Assembly: GCA_014237855.1 (NCBI GenBank)
Contig: JABACD010000019.1
Span: 52,409 to 116,408 of the forward strand
Direction: 5' to 3'
Length of the DNA stretch: 64,000 nt
Source: Planctomycetota bacterium
GTDB taxonomy: Bacteria > Planctomycetota > UBA1135 > GCA-002686595
Shown here: positions 25,641-36,554 of the stretch, in pieces
How the letters are laid out: each line of letters begins with the position of its first letter
How positions within the stretch are numbered: the stretch's first letter is position 1
Program-made: the position numbers and the translations under genes
Notes under the pieces: model-generated
The model's database searches: none
The model's input: the letters and a program-made list of their open reading frames with translations, nothing else
Told to the model about the DNA's origin: nothing

Positions 25641-27083
25641 CTAACCGCCCTTCCAGAAGAACACCCGCCAGCGATCGACATCACCGGAAGAGATCTCCTT
25701 CACCGAGTCTCGCAGACTGATCAGGTTGCCCCCATCGAGAACAGCGAGAGCCTGGGCAGCAGCTTCACGCGTTCTCTCCGCGGCTGCTTTCTCTACCAGC
25801 TCGGCAAGCAGCGCTCTCGACTCCTCCGCACGGCCCAGCGCCAGGGCCAGAATCGCCGCGACCTGGTAGTCATTCGTCTCCGTTGCCGCAATCTCCTCCA
25901 AGGACTCGAGCACCTTGCGATCGGGAAGTAGATACCCCAACGCCAGGATCGCGTTCACACGAACTCGCTCACTCTTCTCCTTTCTTGCCATCCGAGTGAG
26001 GGTGCTGGCAACGGAGCTATTCCCTCGCCCACAGGCACCAAGAGCCCTCACCCACTCAGCCCTGACCCCCTCGTCCTTCTCCTTCTTCAGGGCCTTCTTC
26101 ACCGCCGCAAGGCCCCCTTCGGCACCAAGCTGCTCATAGGCCACGGCGACCTGAATGCGCAGACTCGGGCGGCGGTGCGTCGTGAACTGTTCAAGAGCGG
26201 ACAGATGGGCTGGAGTTCCCACGAGCCCAATCAGGTAGATGGTCCCCTCGAGGATCTCCCCCAGCTCGTTTCTCTCTCCCCTAGCCAGGTCCCAGAGCGC
26301 TAGCTCCTGTGCCATGTACTTTGCGCTCTGCTCCTCGTCCGTGAACAGAAGCCGTCGGATACCCGTCTCGTCCTTCGGTGTCAGCTGTCGACGCTTGTAC
26401 TGATCGAGCAACTCGGTCAGTTCATCCGTCCTCAGACCCCGTCCTAGCTCATCTTCATCATCGAGCTGATACACCTCCCCCATCAAGAGTCGTCGCGGAG
26501 CATGGGCATCTTTGGGTAGCTCAGGCCGCTCCTCGATCCCCGAGAGTCGAAGAGCCCGATCGAAACACCAGGCGAACTCCTCGGCACTGATTTCATACGG
26601 GCAGGAGAGTAGCAGCTCGCCTTTCGGTGACAGCCAGACGTGCTGGGGTAGTGCCACGACCCCATTGGAGTTTGGACGAAGCCAGCGCTGCCTGATGGTC
26701 TCCAGGTTGTCCACGAAGTCCTGCGCCGAGTAATCCCCCAGCTTCGGCACCCGCCTCCGGTCACCGGGGAACCACTGCCAACCAGCGAGGGCCACCGAAC
26801 TGTCGAGGTAACTCCGCAGATCCTTGGCACGGTAGAGCTCCTTCAAGTGCCGCTCGCTTCGTGGCTCGAGCGTGGTGCCCAAGGCGAGCAAGATGACTCT
26901 TGTTTCAGCGGCAGCCTGCTCGAGTCCGGCATCGACATCCACAGTCCAGCTGCCTCCCTGGGCAGGGGCCGATGCAGCCAGAGGACAGGCAGCGACACTC
27001 GCTCCGGGTAGCAGCAGAATGATCAGGGCAAGCAAGAAGCCCGGACCAGGCTGACCCCGCTGCTGTGCAGATTCGGGCCTCAC
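25641..27083 (-). CDS. Secreted protein with thioredoxin-like N-domain and HEAT repeats
   Basis: 480 residues with GTG start and a signal peptide (GPGFLLALIILLLPGASVAA). Residues about 45-170 resemble a thioredoxin-fold domain without the CxxC pair (TRVILLALGTTLEPRSERHLKELY, VVALPQHVWLSPKGELLLSCPYEIS). From about 250 on there are at least five HEAT-like helical pairs (HLSALEQFTTHRRPSLRIQVAVAYEQLG, VRAEWVRALGACGRG, VRVNAILALGYLLPD and so on). HEAT arrays are protein-binding scaffolds; a DUF255-like fold upstream suggests a redox-derived but inactive module. It overlaps the preceding gene by four bases (GTGA). Confidence 0.82.
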   Translation of the reverse strand: MRPESAQQRGQPGPGFLLALIILLLPGASVAACPLAASAPAQGGSWTVDVDAGLEQAAAETRVILLALGTTLEPRSERHLKELYRAKDLRSYLDSSVALAGWQWFPGDRRRVPKLGDYSAQDFVDNLETIRQRWLRPNSNGVVALPQHVWLSPKGELLLSCPYEISAEEFAWCFDRALRLSGIEERPELPKDAHAPRRLLMGEVYQLDDEDELGRGLRTDELTELLDQYKRRQLTPKDETGIRRLLFTDEEQSAKYMAQELALWDLARGERNELGEILEGTIYLIGLVGTPAHLSALEQFTTHRRPSLRIQVAVAYEQLGAEGGLAAVKKALKKEKDEGVRAEWVRALGACGRGNSSVASTLTRMARKEKSERVRVNAILALGYLLPDRKVLESLEEIAATETNDYQVAAILALALGRAEESRALLAELVEKAAAERTREAAAQALAVLDGGNLISLRDSVKEISSGDVDRWRVFFWKGG

Positions 27084-27781
27084 TTGCCAGGGCGGCTCAT
27101 GTAGCGAGTGAGCTGCTCCTCGCTCAGGAAGCCAGAGAGGTCATCCCGGAGCGCCTGCCGGTTGGTCGATTTTAGCTCGCCGATCAGCTCGTTGCCCTCG
27201 CCAGACTCCCAACGCCTGAGGACTTCAGCCTCTCGATCGTATTGATCCATCAATGCCCTGCGCATCTCGGAAGACTGGTTGGGAGCCAGCTGCAGCCAGC
27301 CATCCAGCTTGACCATCGTGCCCTCGAGACGCCCCAGCCGCTTCTCCTGATATGCCCTCACGTTCTCAACTGCTTCTTCCTGCTTGATCTGAGCCAGGGT
27401 GTCCGCAATCGTCTCCTTGAACTCCGGCGAGACAGGATCATTCACTTCAGCTGCACCCGATCTGGCCCTGAGAGCTTTCTCGACCTCTTCCTGGAAGAGA
27501 CGAAACTCCTCCAGCGTGACAAGCTCCTTGTCCGCAGACTCACGCACGGTCGAAGCGGGCCGCAGTTCCAGCACCTTGATGCGGTCGATGAGCGCCCTGT
27601 TGTCCGCTTGAAGAGCCTCGATTTCCGAGGTCAGATCCACACTCTGGCTGATGGCTCGCTGTTCGACCGCCTCCCCATCCTTGGAGAGTTCCGTTGGACG
27701 ACCCGAGTCGAAGAGGACACTTCCCAACGCAAGACCGCTGACGACCAGAGCGACGAGAGATAGGCTGAGTTGGTTCTTCAT
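27080..27781 (-). CDS. Anchored coiled-coil protein of unknown function
   Basis: 233 residues from ATG at 27781, which opens an N-terminal hydrophobic helix (LSLSLVALVVSGLALGSVLF). The rest is charged and helical: a coiled coil (LTSEIEALQADNRALIDRIKVLEL), then two or three more helices ending FLSEEQLTRYMSR. The C-terminal pattern of Met/Arg-rich helices with a closing 'LSEEQL' box is reminiscent of Spy/CpxP-like or LTxxQ proteins. Forms an operon with the HEAT gene by a four-base overlap. A longer frame to 28036 covers the divergent promoter region and is unlikely to be translated. Confidence 0.72.
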   Translation of the reverse strand: MKNQLSLSLVALVVSGLALGSVLFDSGRPTELSKDGEAVEQRAISQSVDLTSEIEALQADNRALIDRIKVLELRPASTVRESADKELVTLEEFRLFQEEVEKALRARSGAAEVNDPVSPEFKETIADTLAQIKQEEAVENVRAYQEKRLGRLEGTMVKLDGWLQLAPNQSSEMRRALMDQYDREAEVLRRWESGEGNELIGELKSTNRQALRDDLSGFLSEEQLTRYMSRPGK

Positions 27782-28009
27782 CAGTGAATTGGGACGGGGT
27801 TGCTGTTCCAGGGCAAGGCGCCGGCGCTGTTGGCTGGTGATTATGGCAAATGTCCTGTGATTCGGACACGCATCCTCCGGATGCGGAGGACGGACCTGTG
27901 GGCGCACCCAGCCTCCGGAGACTCGCATCACGAGGATCAGCAGCAGCTTCGAGAACTCCATTGGTGACCCTGCACCGCGAAGCGGTAGCTTTAGGGCCCA
28001 AGCAACTCC

Positions 28010-29083
28010 ATGAACCTCCTCCTTTATCGCCTCCACCTTCGACGAGCCCTCAATCCGGTCCTCGGGGTCTTGCTTCTGGGGGTGGGACTGTTCGTGATCG
28101 GCTCCCGGCGCGTGGGTGCCCAGTTCCTGGACACTGAGGAGAGTTCGATCCAGCTCCTGCGAGCAGATGTCGTCTTTGCGCTCCTCGCGGTCCTTGTTCC
28201 GCTACTCCTCGCCGGAGTCGCCGGTACCTTTCGTAGGCTGGACGAGAGTGAGCGGCACTGGCTCTTGCCGCGACGGATCTCACGCTCATCCATCGCCATC
28301 TCCACCTGGACGGGTGTCCTGTCCGGCGCACTCCTGTGGCTGGTCGCGATTGGACTGTCCTGCGAGCTGACCGGGGAGGGAGGCGAGCCCTCACTGCGGG
28401 AGGCCCAGAGCCTGGAAATGCAGCAGGTCGGACGCGTGGGCACAGAAGGCGACCTGGTCTGGCTCACCCCCGGATTCGAGCGGCCCGCTGGAAGCGTGGC
28501 CAGGCTTGGCCTGGGGCTGTTCGGCAATTACGGGGAGGTGGAAGCCGTCGAACTGATCGTGCGCGAATCGCAGGATGCGGATGCCTTCGATGTGGGCACG
28601 GCTCAGCCGGGAATGCACACCCTGATCGAGGTTGAACTCCCAGCGGGGCACGATGCGCTCCACTTCGAGTTTCGAGCTCGTGGCGTGAGCAAGGCTCTCA
28701 TGCTGCACGACACGAAGCTGCGCCTCTTCGTCCCCGCCAGTGAACGGGCTGCCGTGCTGAGCTTCCTCCTGCGCATCGCCCTGACCCTGACAGGCCTCCT
28801 CGCCCTGGTACTCGGGCTCGGAGCCTGGCTCAGTCCGGCCAGCCTCCTGCTCGCCTTGATCGGGGGCTACAGCCTCCTCTGGCTCGAGGCCGAAGCCCTG
28901 GCTGGCTCCTTCCTCGAACGCTGGTTACCAGGCTACGACCTGCCAGCGGCCTTCGGCTTGCTCTCCCAGGGACGCGCCTCGCAGGCCCTGCCAGTCGAGA
29001 CCTGGCTGGGCGCTGGTGTGCTGGTTCTGGTCGGACTCTCACTACACCGTCTGGCAATGGGACGCTGGAGGCTTGGAGCATGA
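28010..29083 (+). CDS. Multi-pass membrane protein, ABC-2 permease-like
   Basis: 357 residues. Hydrophobic segments lie at about 15-33, 55-73, 97-118, 245-270, 275-292 and 325-345, with a roughly 120-residue extracytoplasmic beta-rich domain between the third and fourth (WLTPGFERPAG...HFEFRARGVSKAL). The pair of helices before and after a large loop resembles ABC-2 type permeases of the GldF/NosY kind, but no ATPase gene is adjacent and no motif settles the family. It overlaps the next gene by four bases (ATGA). Confidence 0.68.
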   Translation: MNLLLYRLHLRRALNPVLGVLLLGVGLFVIGSRRVGAQFLDTEESSIQLLRADVVFALLAVLVPLLLAGVAGTFRRLDESERHWLLPRRISRSSIAISTWTGVLSGALLWLVAIGLSCELTGEGGEPSLREAQSLEMQQVGRVGTEGDLVWLTPGFERPAGSVARLGLGLFGNYGEVEAVELIVRESQDADAFDVGTAQPGMHTLIEVELPAGHDALHFEFRARGVSKALMLHDTKLRLFVPASERAAVLSFLLRIALTLTGLLALVLGLGAWLSPASLLLALIGGYSLLWLEAEALAGSFLERWLPGYDLPAAFGLLSQGRASQALPVETWLGAGVLVLVGLSLHRLAMGRWRLGA

Positions 29084-29952
29084 ATCGCCGCAGTCGGCTG
29101 ATCTGCTGGATTCTGCTGGCCGGTGCTCTCTTTCTGAGCATGGGGGCCGCACCAGGACAGGGGAGCTCGACCTCTCTTGCGCTGCGACTCTTTGGCCCGG
29201 TCTCCAGCCTGGCCGCCGGCTGGCAGTGGGTGCGCGTACGTTCGGCGCTCGATCACGGACGCTCGGACCTGGCTTACTCCCGAGCCAATCTGGCTCTTGA
29301 GCTCGATCCCGGCTCCACGGGGGCCTGGTCCTTCCTGGCAGCTCACATGGCCAATGACAGGGGCTCGCCCTTCCGTCAGCCCGAGCCCATCCTGCGCACT
29401 CGCTGGACACAGGCGGCGATTGACCTCCTCGAGAGAGGTGAGGACAGGGCACGGCGCCCTGCCGAGCTGGCCTCCCAATGCGGGACGATCCTCGTACGGG
29501 TGGCCGAGTACGGCGGAGAGATCCCCTGGCCTGGAGGGAGCGCCGGGGCCCTCGAAGACGCCGAACCTCATTTCGAGCGGGCCACGAGACTCGATCCCAC
29601 CTCCAGCGAGGCCTGGACCTTGCTCGCGGCCCTGAGAGGTCTCTGGTTGGCCTCTGCCGAGGTGACGGCCAGCCCCCAGGAACGGGTGGCGGCTCTGCGG
29701 GCAGGTCTGGCCACCCTCGATCAAGCGAGTGAACACGTCACCGATCTAGGAGGGACTCAATTCCAGCGCGGGATCCTCCTCGGACTCTTCGCCGACGATG
29801 GATCGCCAGCCGACTTCGAGCTCTGGCCGGGAGGTCAGAAGAGCCTCTACGGTGCTGCCATCGAGGCCTTCGAGGCCGCCGAGGCCAAGGGCTTTCCCGC
29901 AGCCCGTGACGCCCGACTCGGCGCACAACAAGCCCTGCGATCCCTCCAGTAG
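29080..29952 (+). CDS. Membrane-anchored TPR-like protein
   Basis: 290 residues with an N-terminal signal/anchor (LICWILLAGALFLSMGAAPG). Helical repeats follow in which TPR hallmarks are visible: DLAYSRANLALELDPGSTGAWSFLAAHMA (about 65-95), then HFERATRLDPTSSEAWTLLAALRG (about 165-190), and AAIEAFEAAEAKGFPAARDARLGAQQAL at the end. Likely a periplasmic scaffold acting with the upstream membrane protein, with which it is translationally coupled. No specific role can be named. Confidence 0.75.
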   Translation: MNRRSRLICWILLAGALFLSMGAAPGQGSSTSLALRLFGPVSSLAAGWQWVRVRSALDHGRSDLAYSRANLALELDPGSTGAWSFLAAHMANDRGSPFRQPEPILRTRWTQAAIDLLERGEDRARRPAELASQCGTILVRVAEYGGEIPWPGGSAGALEDAEPHFERATRLDPTSSEAWTLLAALRGLWLASAEVTASPQERVAALRAGLATLDQASEHVTDLGGTQFQRGILLGLFADDGSPADFELWPGGQKSLYGAAIEAFEAAEAKGFPAARDARLGAQQALRSLQ

Positions 29953-29982
29953 CCCCAGGAATCAGAGCACAACGGCAATGGA

Positions 29983-30744
29983 ATGGTCCGGGCGGACCAA
30001 AAGTCTGCATCCCTGGCCCCCGGGAGTCCGTATCATCCTGGCGTGTTCGCGCTGCTGCAGGAACTTCCGAACTGGCTCAATGAGTTCACGGACCGGTTCA
30101 ACTACCTTGGACCCTTCGCGGTCCTCTTGCTGTGCGGAGTGGGCCTGCCGCTCCCTGAGGAGGTGACCCTGATCGCCTCGGGGCTCCTGCTCTACCAGGG
30201 CAAGGTCGACTTCATCCCCATCAGCCTGGTCTGCTCCGCGGCCATCCTGCTCGGCGACACCATCCCCTACGTGCTGGGCCGGCGCATGGGTCCCAGGGCT
30301 GTGGAGCATCGCTGGGTGGCCAGGGTCCTGCATCCCGAGCGCTTCGCCATCGTGGAGCGCAAGTTCCATGAGCATGGCAGCTGGTTGATCTTCACCTGCC
30401 GCTTCCTGCCAGGAATTCGTATTCCGGCCTACTTCACGGCCGGAACCCTGGGCATGGGCTACCTGAGATTCCTCATCCTGGACGCCCTGGGGGTCATGAT
30501 CTCGGTCCCCACCTCGATCTGGATCGCGATGAAATTCGGTGGCCAAGTCGAGAAGATGCAGGCCCAAATGGAGAACTTCCATCTGCTGGTCAGCTTTGCG
30601 CTGGTCGCGGTGCTCGCCATCGTGATCTTCCGAGTCGTCCATCGCCGGCGGGCCAGGCAGGCCAGGGCCCTGGAAGAGACCCCCGATGACCTGGGCCAGG
30701 TTCCCGCTGGAGATCAGGATGGGCCTGGAGAGCCACTGTCGTAG
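29983..30744 (+). CDS. DedA-family membrane protein
   Basis: 253 residues of the DedA/SNARE-associated family: LGPFAVLLLCGVGLPLPEEVTLIASG, GDTIPYVLGRRMGPR, and FHEHGSWLIFTCRFLPGIRIPAYFTAGTLGMGYLRF, the last containing the conserved F-x3-R-F-x-P-G-x-R box. The protein ends in a transmembrane helix (VSFALVAVLAIVIFRVV) and a polar tail. DedA proteins are undecaprenyl-phosphate / lipid flippases or affect the proton motive force. The first 20 residues from 29983 are non-conserved, so a GTG at 30043 (before FALLQELPNWL) may be the real start. Third gene of a plus-strand trio; followed by a short hairpin. Confidence 0.9.
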   Translation: MVRADQKSASLAPGSPYHPGVFALLQELPNWLNEFTDRFNYLGPFAVLLLCGVGLPLPEEVTLIASGLLLYQGKVDFIPISLVCSAAILLGDTIPYVLGRRMGPRAVEHRWVARVLHPERFAIVERKFHEHGSWLIFTCRFLPGIRIPAYFTAGTLGMGYLRFLILDALGVMISVPTSIWIAMKFGGQVEKMQAQMENFHLLVSFALVAVLAIVIFRVVHRRRARQARALEETPDDLGQVPAGDQDGPGEPLS

Positions 30745-30751
30745 CTCCCCC

Positions 30752-30768
30752 AGGACCAAAAAGGTCCT
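30752..30768 (+). terminator. Short hairpin after the DedA gene
   Basis: AGGACC and GGTCCT form a 6-bp stem around an AAAAA loop, 8 bp past the stop codon. Weak terminator candidate in the 231-bp gap before the pyrophosphatase gene. Confidence 0.45.
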
Positions 30769-30975
30769 CTCAATCGGCTCCAGTAGTTGACGCTTCCCCG
30801 GGCAAAAGTATCCTCTTTGCCCTCCAATCCTCGTGCTGGGCCTCCAGGGTGCCCGGAAGAATGAGGCCCCGGGCTCCCCTCAGAGCTCACTCAAGACTGC
30901 CCTCGAAGCTCATACCAGCGAGCTGCCGGCGACCTGCGTACACAAACCAATCCCTAGGTCCAGATCCCAATCCTC

Positions 30976-33051
<2,076 letters not shown>

Positions 33052-33071
33052 CGCGAACAGGAGCCACTCCC

Positions 33072-33461
33072 ATCGAAGCCCTATCCCTCGCTGCCTCTGC
33101 CGCCTCACTGGCGGACCAGAAGAAAGGCCTCGAGATTGCCGTCTATGAGGTCACCGATCACCTCCAGCTGGCGGACTACTTCGTGGTCGTCACCGGCCTC
33201 AACCGCCCCCACGTCAAGGCGATCCATCAGGAGCTCCATGTGCGGTTGAAAGCTGCCGGCGAGACTCATAGCCGGGCCGAGGGCGGTGATGCGGGCTGGT
33301 GGGTGCTGCTCGACTACGGAGACGTGGTCGTGCACATCCTCCAGGAGGAGGCGCGCGAGTTCTATGACCTGGATCAGCTCTACGGCGAGCTGCCCAGGCT
33401 CGAGTGGGAGAAGGTCGATTGCCCGGAGTTGCCCGACCCGACCCAGGAGAGAGCTTCCTAG
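33072..33461 (+). CDS. rsfS: Ribosome silencing factor RsfS with apparent ATC start
   Basis: 129 residues reading IEALSLAASAASLADQKKGL... through IAVYEVTDHLQLADYFVVVTG, AGDAGWWVLLDYGDVVVHI and EEAREFYDLDQLYG, the conserved RsfS (Iojap) core. In this frame there is no ATG, GTG or TTG between the 3' end of hppA and codon 38; the first GTG (33183) falls inside the conserved ADYFVVVTG strand. The ATC at 33072 is where the family normally begins and has AGGAG eight bases upstream, so it is the best start. RsfS binds ribosomal protein uL14 and blocks subunit joining in starved cells. Co-transcribed with hppA by position. Confidence 0.85.
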   Translation: MEALSLAASAASLADQKKGLEIAVYEVTDHLQLADYFVVVTGLNRPHVKAIHQELHVRLKAAGETHSRAEGGDAGWWVLLDYGDVVVHILQEEAREFYDLDQLYGELPRLEWEKVDCPELPDPTQERAS

Positions 33462-33495
33462 CTCTCACTCGCCAGCCGGTCGCGATCAGGACCAC

Positions 33496-33527
33496 GAAGG
33501 GGGCCCGGCCATTGCCGGGCCCCCTTC
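33496..33527. terminator. 14-bp GC-rich perfect hairpin terminator
   Basis: GAAGGGGGCCCGGC and GCCGGGCCCCCTTC form a perfect 14-bp stem with a CATT loop, between the convergent rsfS (plus) and MscS-type (minus) genes. No U-tract on either strand beyond TTC, so it may act bidirectionally by stem strength. Confidence 0.75.
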
Positions 33528-33569
33528 AGTTGGACTGGAGCTGCTCAGCTGTCGGAGGAGCCCTCGAGC

Positions 33570-35282
33570 TCAGGCACTGGCAACCTCGTGAATGGTCAGC
33601 TGGGTGAACGGGATCACCCAACCCTCCCTCGTGCAGGTCTCGACCAGGATCCGCTGGATTCCGCGCTGGAGGACATCGTAGACATGAGCGGCCTCTCCAT
33701 CGAAGTCCGCCAGGACAGCCAGGTCCAGCGACGAGGGTCCGGCGGTGCTGAACTCGACCCGCAGGCCGGTGAGTTGCTCCGTGGGTACCAGGGCCGCGAG
33801 GCCAGCCCGGAGGTCACCTTGCATGACCTCACAGACCTCGGTGGTCGCGATCGCCTGGTGGTCATAGTCGATCCCGAAGGTGCTGTTGATTCGGAAACCA
33901 TCCGAGAGGTTCTCCACGCCCGAGGTGAGGAACTCCGCGGTGGGAATGTGGAGCTCACTACCGCCGAGCAGACGGAGGTACACCGTCTCGGGGGTCTGTA
34001 ATTCGACCCTGGCGAGTCGACCATCCGCGAGGAGCACCCAGTCCTCTGCGCGAGTCGGGAACCAGCGCTCGTCGGGGTTGGCCTTCCTGGAGCGTAGGTC
34101 GTGGAGGTCTCGCAGGGGAATGTGTCGCCTGCCACCGCTGAGCTCGGGATTGACAAGCAGAGCGTGCAAGGTGATCCGCGCCACTCTCCAGGGCAGCCCA
34201 TCCATCTCGACTCGCTCCAGTTCTCGAACCGCTCCCAGGTTGAGCATGATCCGGATGTGATCGATGAAGAGTGGAAAGGCAGTCTTGCTGGCCCAGGCAA
34301 GCCCCATCAGGACCAGGGTAGCGAAGACGAGCAGGGCCCAGTCCCCCGCCGCGTAGAGCACCAGCAATCCACCGAGCACTGCCGCCATGCTGCCCATGAC
34401 GAAGTAGGTCACGTCGATCAGGCGCGCATAGAACGGGCGCTCCTCGCGCGGCCGGATACGTAGCAGTCCGCGCACGAGGTGATGAACCAGCCTCAGCAGC
34501 ACGAGAATCATCACGAAGGCGCCGAAGGCCAGGAGAAGATTCAAGCCGCGGTTGCGGAAGAAGCTGCCGAACAGGGTGCTGGTCGACTGGAGTACCGACC
34601 CTCGCTCCCGGACCCGCTCCTCGAGCTGGAAGGCGACAACCTGGCGCTGGTTCTCCAGCTCATCAAGGCGCAGCTGCCAGGTCGTCAGGTTCTTCTCAAG
34701 CTGAGCCTTGAGGCTGTCCGTCCGCTCTACACCCTCGCAAGCAGCGATCAGCTCGCGGATGTTCTGGAGCCCGGCTTCCACGCTGGGAATCCGCTGCTCC
34801 TCGATGGTCTCCAGCAGATCCGTCAGTCGCTCGATCTCTCTTGGAGACTCGGTCGCTTCCCGCAGCTCGGTCATCAGCGGCTGTAGGAACTGCGTCAGCT
34901 CACCCGTCAGGTCAGTCTCGCTCTCCTTCGGAGAGTCCAGGAGGCGCTGGTCAATCCCGGTCGCGATCGATGAGAAGTCATGGTCGAGCCCATCGATCTC
35001 TGCCTGAATCGCCTTGACCTGATCAAGCTGCTGGAGACGCAGCTCACTGCTCGTCTCCCTGTCGAATTCCGCCCGGAGCTGCTCTAGCTGGTCAACCTTG
35101 ACCTTCCGTGAGTCATGCAGCGCTTCGAGCGTCGCCAGCGAGCGGTCTTCGCGGCTGACCACTCCCTCCAGGTTCAGGAGTTCCTGTTTCGGCTCTGGGC
35201 TCGAGCCCTGGGCTGGTTGCCGCAGGGCGGTACCAAAGGGAAGCAGAGCGGAGATCGCCAGGAGCAAGCTGAGTAGGGTCAT
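33570..35282 (-). CDS. Large MscS-type mechanosensitive channel
   Basis: 570 residues. A signal peptide (LLSLLLAISALLPFGTALR) is followed by a 220-residue periplasmic coiled coil (NLEGVVSREDRSLATLEALHDSRK through VAFQLEERVRERG). Three or four membrane helices follow at about 245-262, 288-307 and 310-345; the last (LVLMGLAWASKTAFPLFIDHIRIM) is the pore-lining type. The beta domain has ERVEMDGLPWRVARI, VYLRLLGGSELHIPTAEFLTSGVENLS in place of the usual I-P-N-S. The long coiled-coil N-domain recalls MscK/MscM-type channels. It would release solutes on osmotic downshift. Confidence 0.85.
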   Translation of the reverse strand: MTLLSLLLAISALLPFGTALRQPAQGSSPEPKQELLNLEGVVSREDRSLATLEALHDSRKVKVDQLEQLRAEFDRETSSELRLQQLDQVKAIQAEIDGLDHDFSSIATGIDQRLLDSPKESETDLTGELTQFLQPLMTELREATESPREIERLTDLLETIEEQRIPSVEAGLQNIRELIAACEGVERTDSLKAQLEKNLTTWQLRLDELENQRQVVAFQLEERVRERGSVLQSTSTLFGSFFRNRGLNLLLAFGAFVMILVLLRLVHHLVRGLLRIRPREERPFYARLIDVTYFVMGSMAAVLGGLLVLYAAGDWALLVFATLVLMGLAWASKTAFPLFIDHIRIMLNLGAVRELERVEMDGLPWRVARITLHALLVNPELSGGRRHIPLRDLHDLRSRKANPDERWFPTRAEDWVLLADGRLARVELQTPETVYLRLLGGSELHIPTAEFLTSGVENLSDGFRINSTFGIDYDHQAIATTEVCEVMQGDLRAGLAALVPTEQLTGLRVEFSTAGPSSLDLAVLADFDGEAAHVYDVLQRGIQRILVETCTREGWVIPFTQLTIHEVASA

Positions 35283-35419
35283 CTACGACAGAGGGTAGGC
35301 CCAACACCCCGCTGAACCAAGGCTCCAAAGGAGCCGCCTCGTAGGGAGCCTGGAAGCTCTCCAATCCTGCCCTGCAGCCCCTGCAGGCCCCATGCGCCCC
35401 AGCGGCCCCAGCCGGCTGG

Positions 35420-36160
35420 CTACTCGACCGTGACCTCTGCGTCCTCGATGATCAGGTCGTACTTGTAGCCGAAGCCAAAGTCCTTATCAGCCAGCAGGGT
35501 GCCCTTGATCAAGACCGTATCACCCACTGCCGCAATCCTGTCGGTCGTGACGGTCAGGTCGTTGGATCCCTGTGAACCGGATCCATCCTGGACGTGCAGC
35601 CAGTTCTTCCCCATCACCTGGGGGGTGAACTTGACCACCTTTCCGCGGAAGACGATTGCCTGACCTACGTGCTGGTCCTTGCCCGCGATGATCTCCTCGA
35701 CGGTCAGACCACCTTGAGCTCGAGCAACCTGTTCCTTGGGCGCTTCGGTCGGCTGCTCCTTCGCTGTGCTTGCGCCCGTGGGAACCTTAGCTCCACCGGG
35801 AACCGTCAGACCTGAGGAGAAGTAGATCAGCTCGAAGGTCCGATCCATGGTCCCGCTATGGAACTGCGTCATGGCCATCGGATCCCGGACCTCCACCACC
35901 TGGCCAACCTGAACCCTGGTCGGAGGGGCCGCTGCCCAGACATCCCCAGATGCTGACCGAATCAGGACATAGGTGTAGCCGCCCGAGTCCATCGCCTCCA
36001 GAACCGGCCCGACGAGTCCCGCATTGACTGCGGCGGGCTCCTGGGTAGCAGAGACCGCCTGCTCCTCGGCGATCACCTCTACGGACTCACCCGGATCCAG
36101 CTGGCTGGAGCAGGAGAGCAGGAAGAGAGCCGTCAGAAGAGAGATCCAGGAGTGATTCAC
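35420..36160 (-). CDS. Lipoprotein with C-terminal OB-fold (NrfJ-like) domain
   Basis: 246 residues with lipobox FLLSCSS at the N-terminus. Two small beta domains are joined by a Thr/Ala/Lys-rich linker: the first (about 45-115) contains GGYTYVLIRSASGDVWAAAPP, the second (about 150-246) reads GLTVEEIIAGKDQHVGQAIVFRGKVVKFTPQVMGKNWLHVQDG and ILIKGTLLADKDFGFGYKYDLIIEDAEVTVE. The 'G-K-V-V-K-...-G-x-N-W-x-H-x-Q-D-G' strand pattern is that of periplasmic OB-fold proteins annotated NrfJ-related or nucleic-acid-binding-like. Role uncertain. Single gene on the minus strand. Confidence 0.8.
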   Translation of the reverse strand: MNHSWISLLTALFLLSCSSQLDPGESVEVIAEEQAVSATQEPAAVNAGLVGPVLEAMDSGGYTYVLIRSASGDVWAAAPPTRVQVGQVVEVRDPMAMTQFHSGTMDRTFELIYFSSGLTVPGGAKVPTGASTAKEQPTEAPKEQVARAQGGLTVEEIIAGKDQHVGQAIVFRGKVVKFTPQVMGKNWLHVQDGSGSQGSNDLTVTTDRIAAVGDTVLIKGTLLADKDFGFGYKYDLIIEDAEVTVE

Positions 36161-36554
36161 GGTGTCGTGTTCTTGAGCAGGTAAGAGGTCTGAGAACGAA
36201 TGATATCGTCAAACCTCCGGGGTCGGGAAGCTGTCGCGACCATTCGATGTCGCCCGCGCTACCCGCGGTCTCTGGCTCGCCGAGACGAGGGTCAGCTGAA
36301 GCGATTCAGGTTCCATCTCTGACCCCCAGGTTCTCGATTGGGATGAGCGTAGCCCGTCGTGAGCGCTTGCCCCTGGTCCGGCCCCCCGGGTGGCTGCGCC
36401 TGCGCTCGCGACTGCCCCGGCTCGCCGGGCCGCGTCGAACGAGTTCGAAACTCGTGATTGCCCAGCGTACGATTCGACCGATAATCCCTGGGGAGCGTCA
36501 CAGGATCAGGGTCTGACCGCTCCTCCATCACGGCTCTAGGAGTGAGAAAACCCC
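36161..36554. other. Intergenic region before DUF255 gene
   Basis: A 394-base divergent spacer. The middle is very GC-rich and holds several short inverted repeats, but I find no gene with a credible start and no tRNA. The end carries TAGGAGTG, the likely Shine-Dalgarno of the next gene, 12 bases before ATG 36555. Promoters of both neighbours are expected here. Confidence 0.4.

Noticed and set aside
33183..33461. Starting rsfS at GTG 33183
   Set aside because: It removes the first 37 conserved residues of the RsfS fold, and no Shine-Dalgarno precedes it; the AGGAG sits before ATC 33072.
36247..36516. Small plus-strand frame before the DUF255 gene
   Set aside because: Arg/Pro-rich, no Shine-Dalgarno and no domain; typical chance frame in GC-rich spacer.
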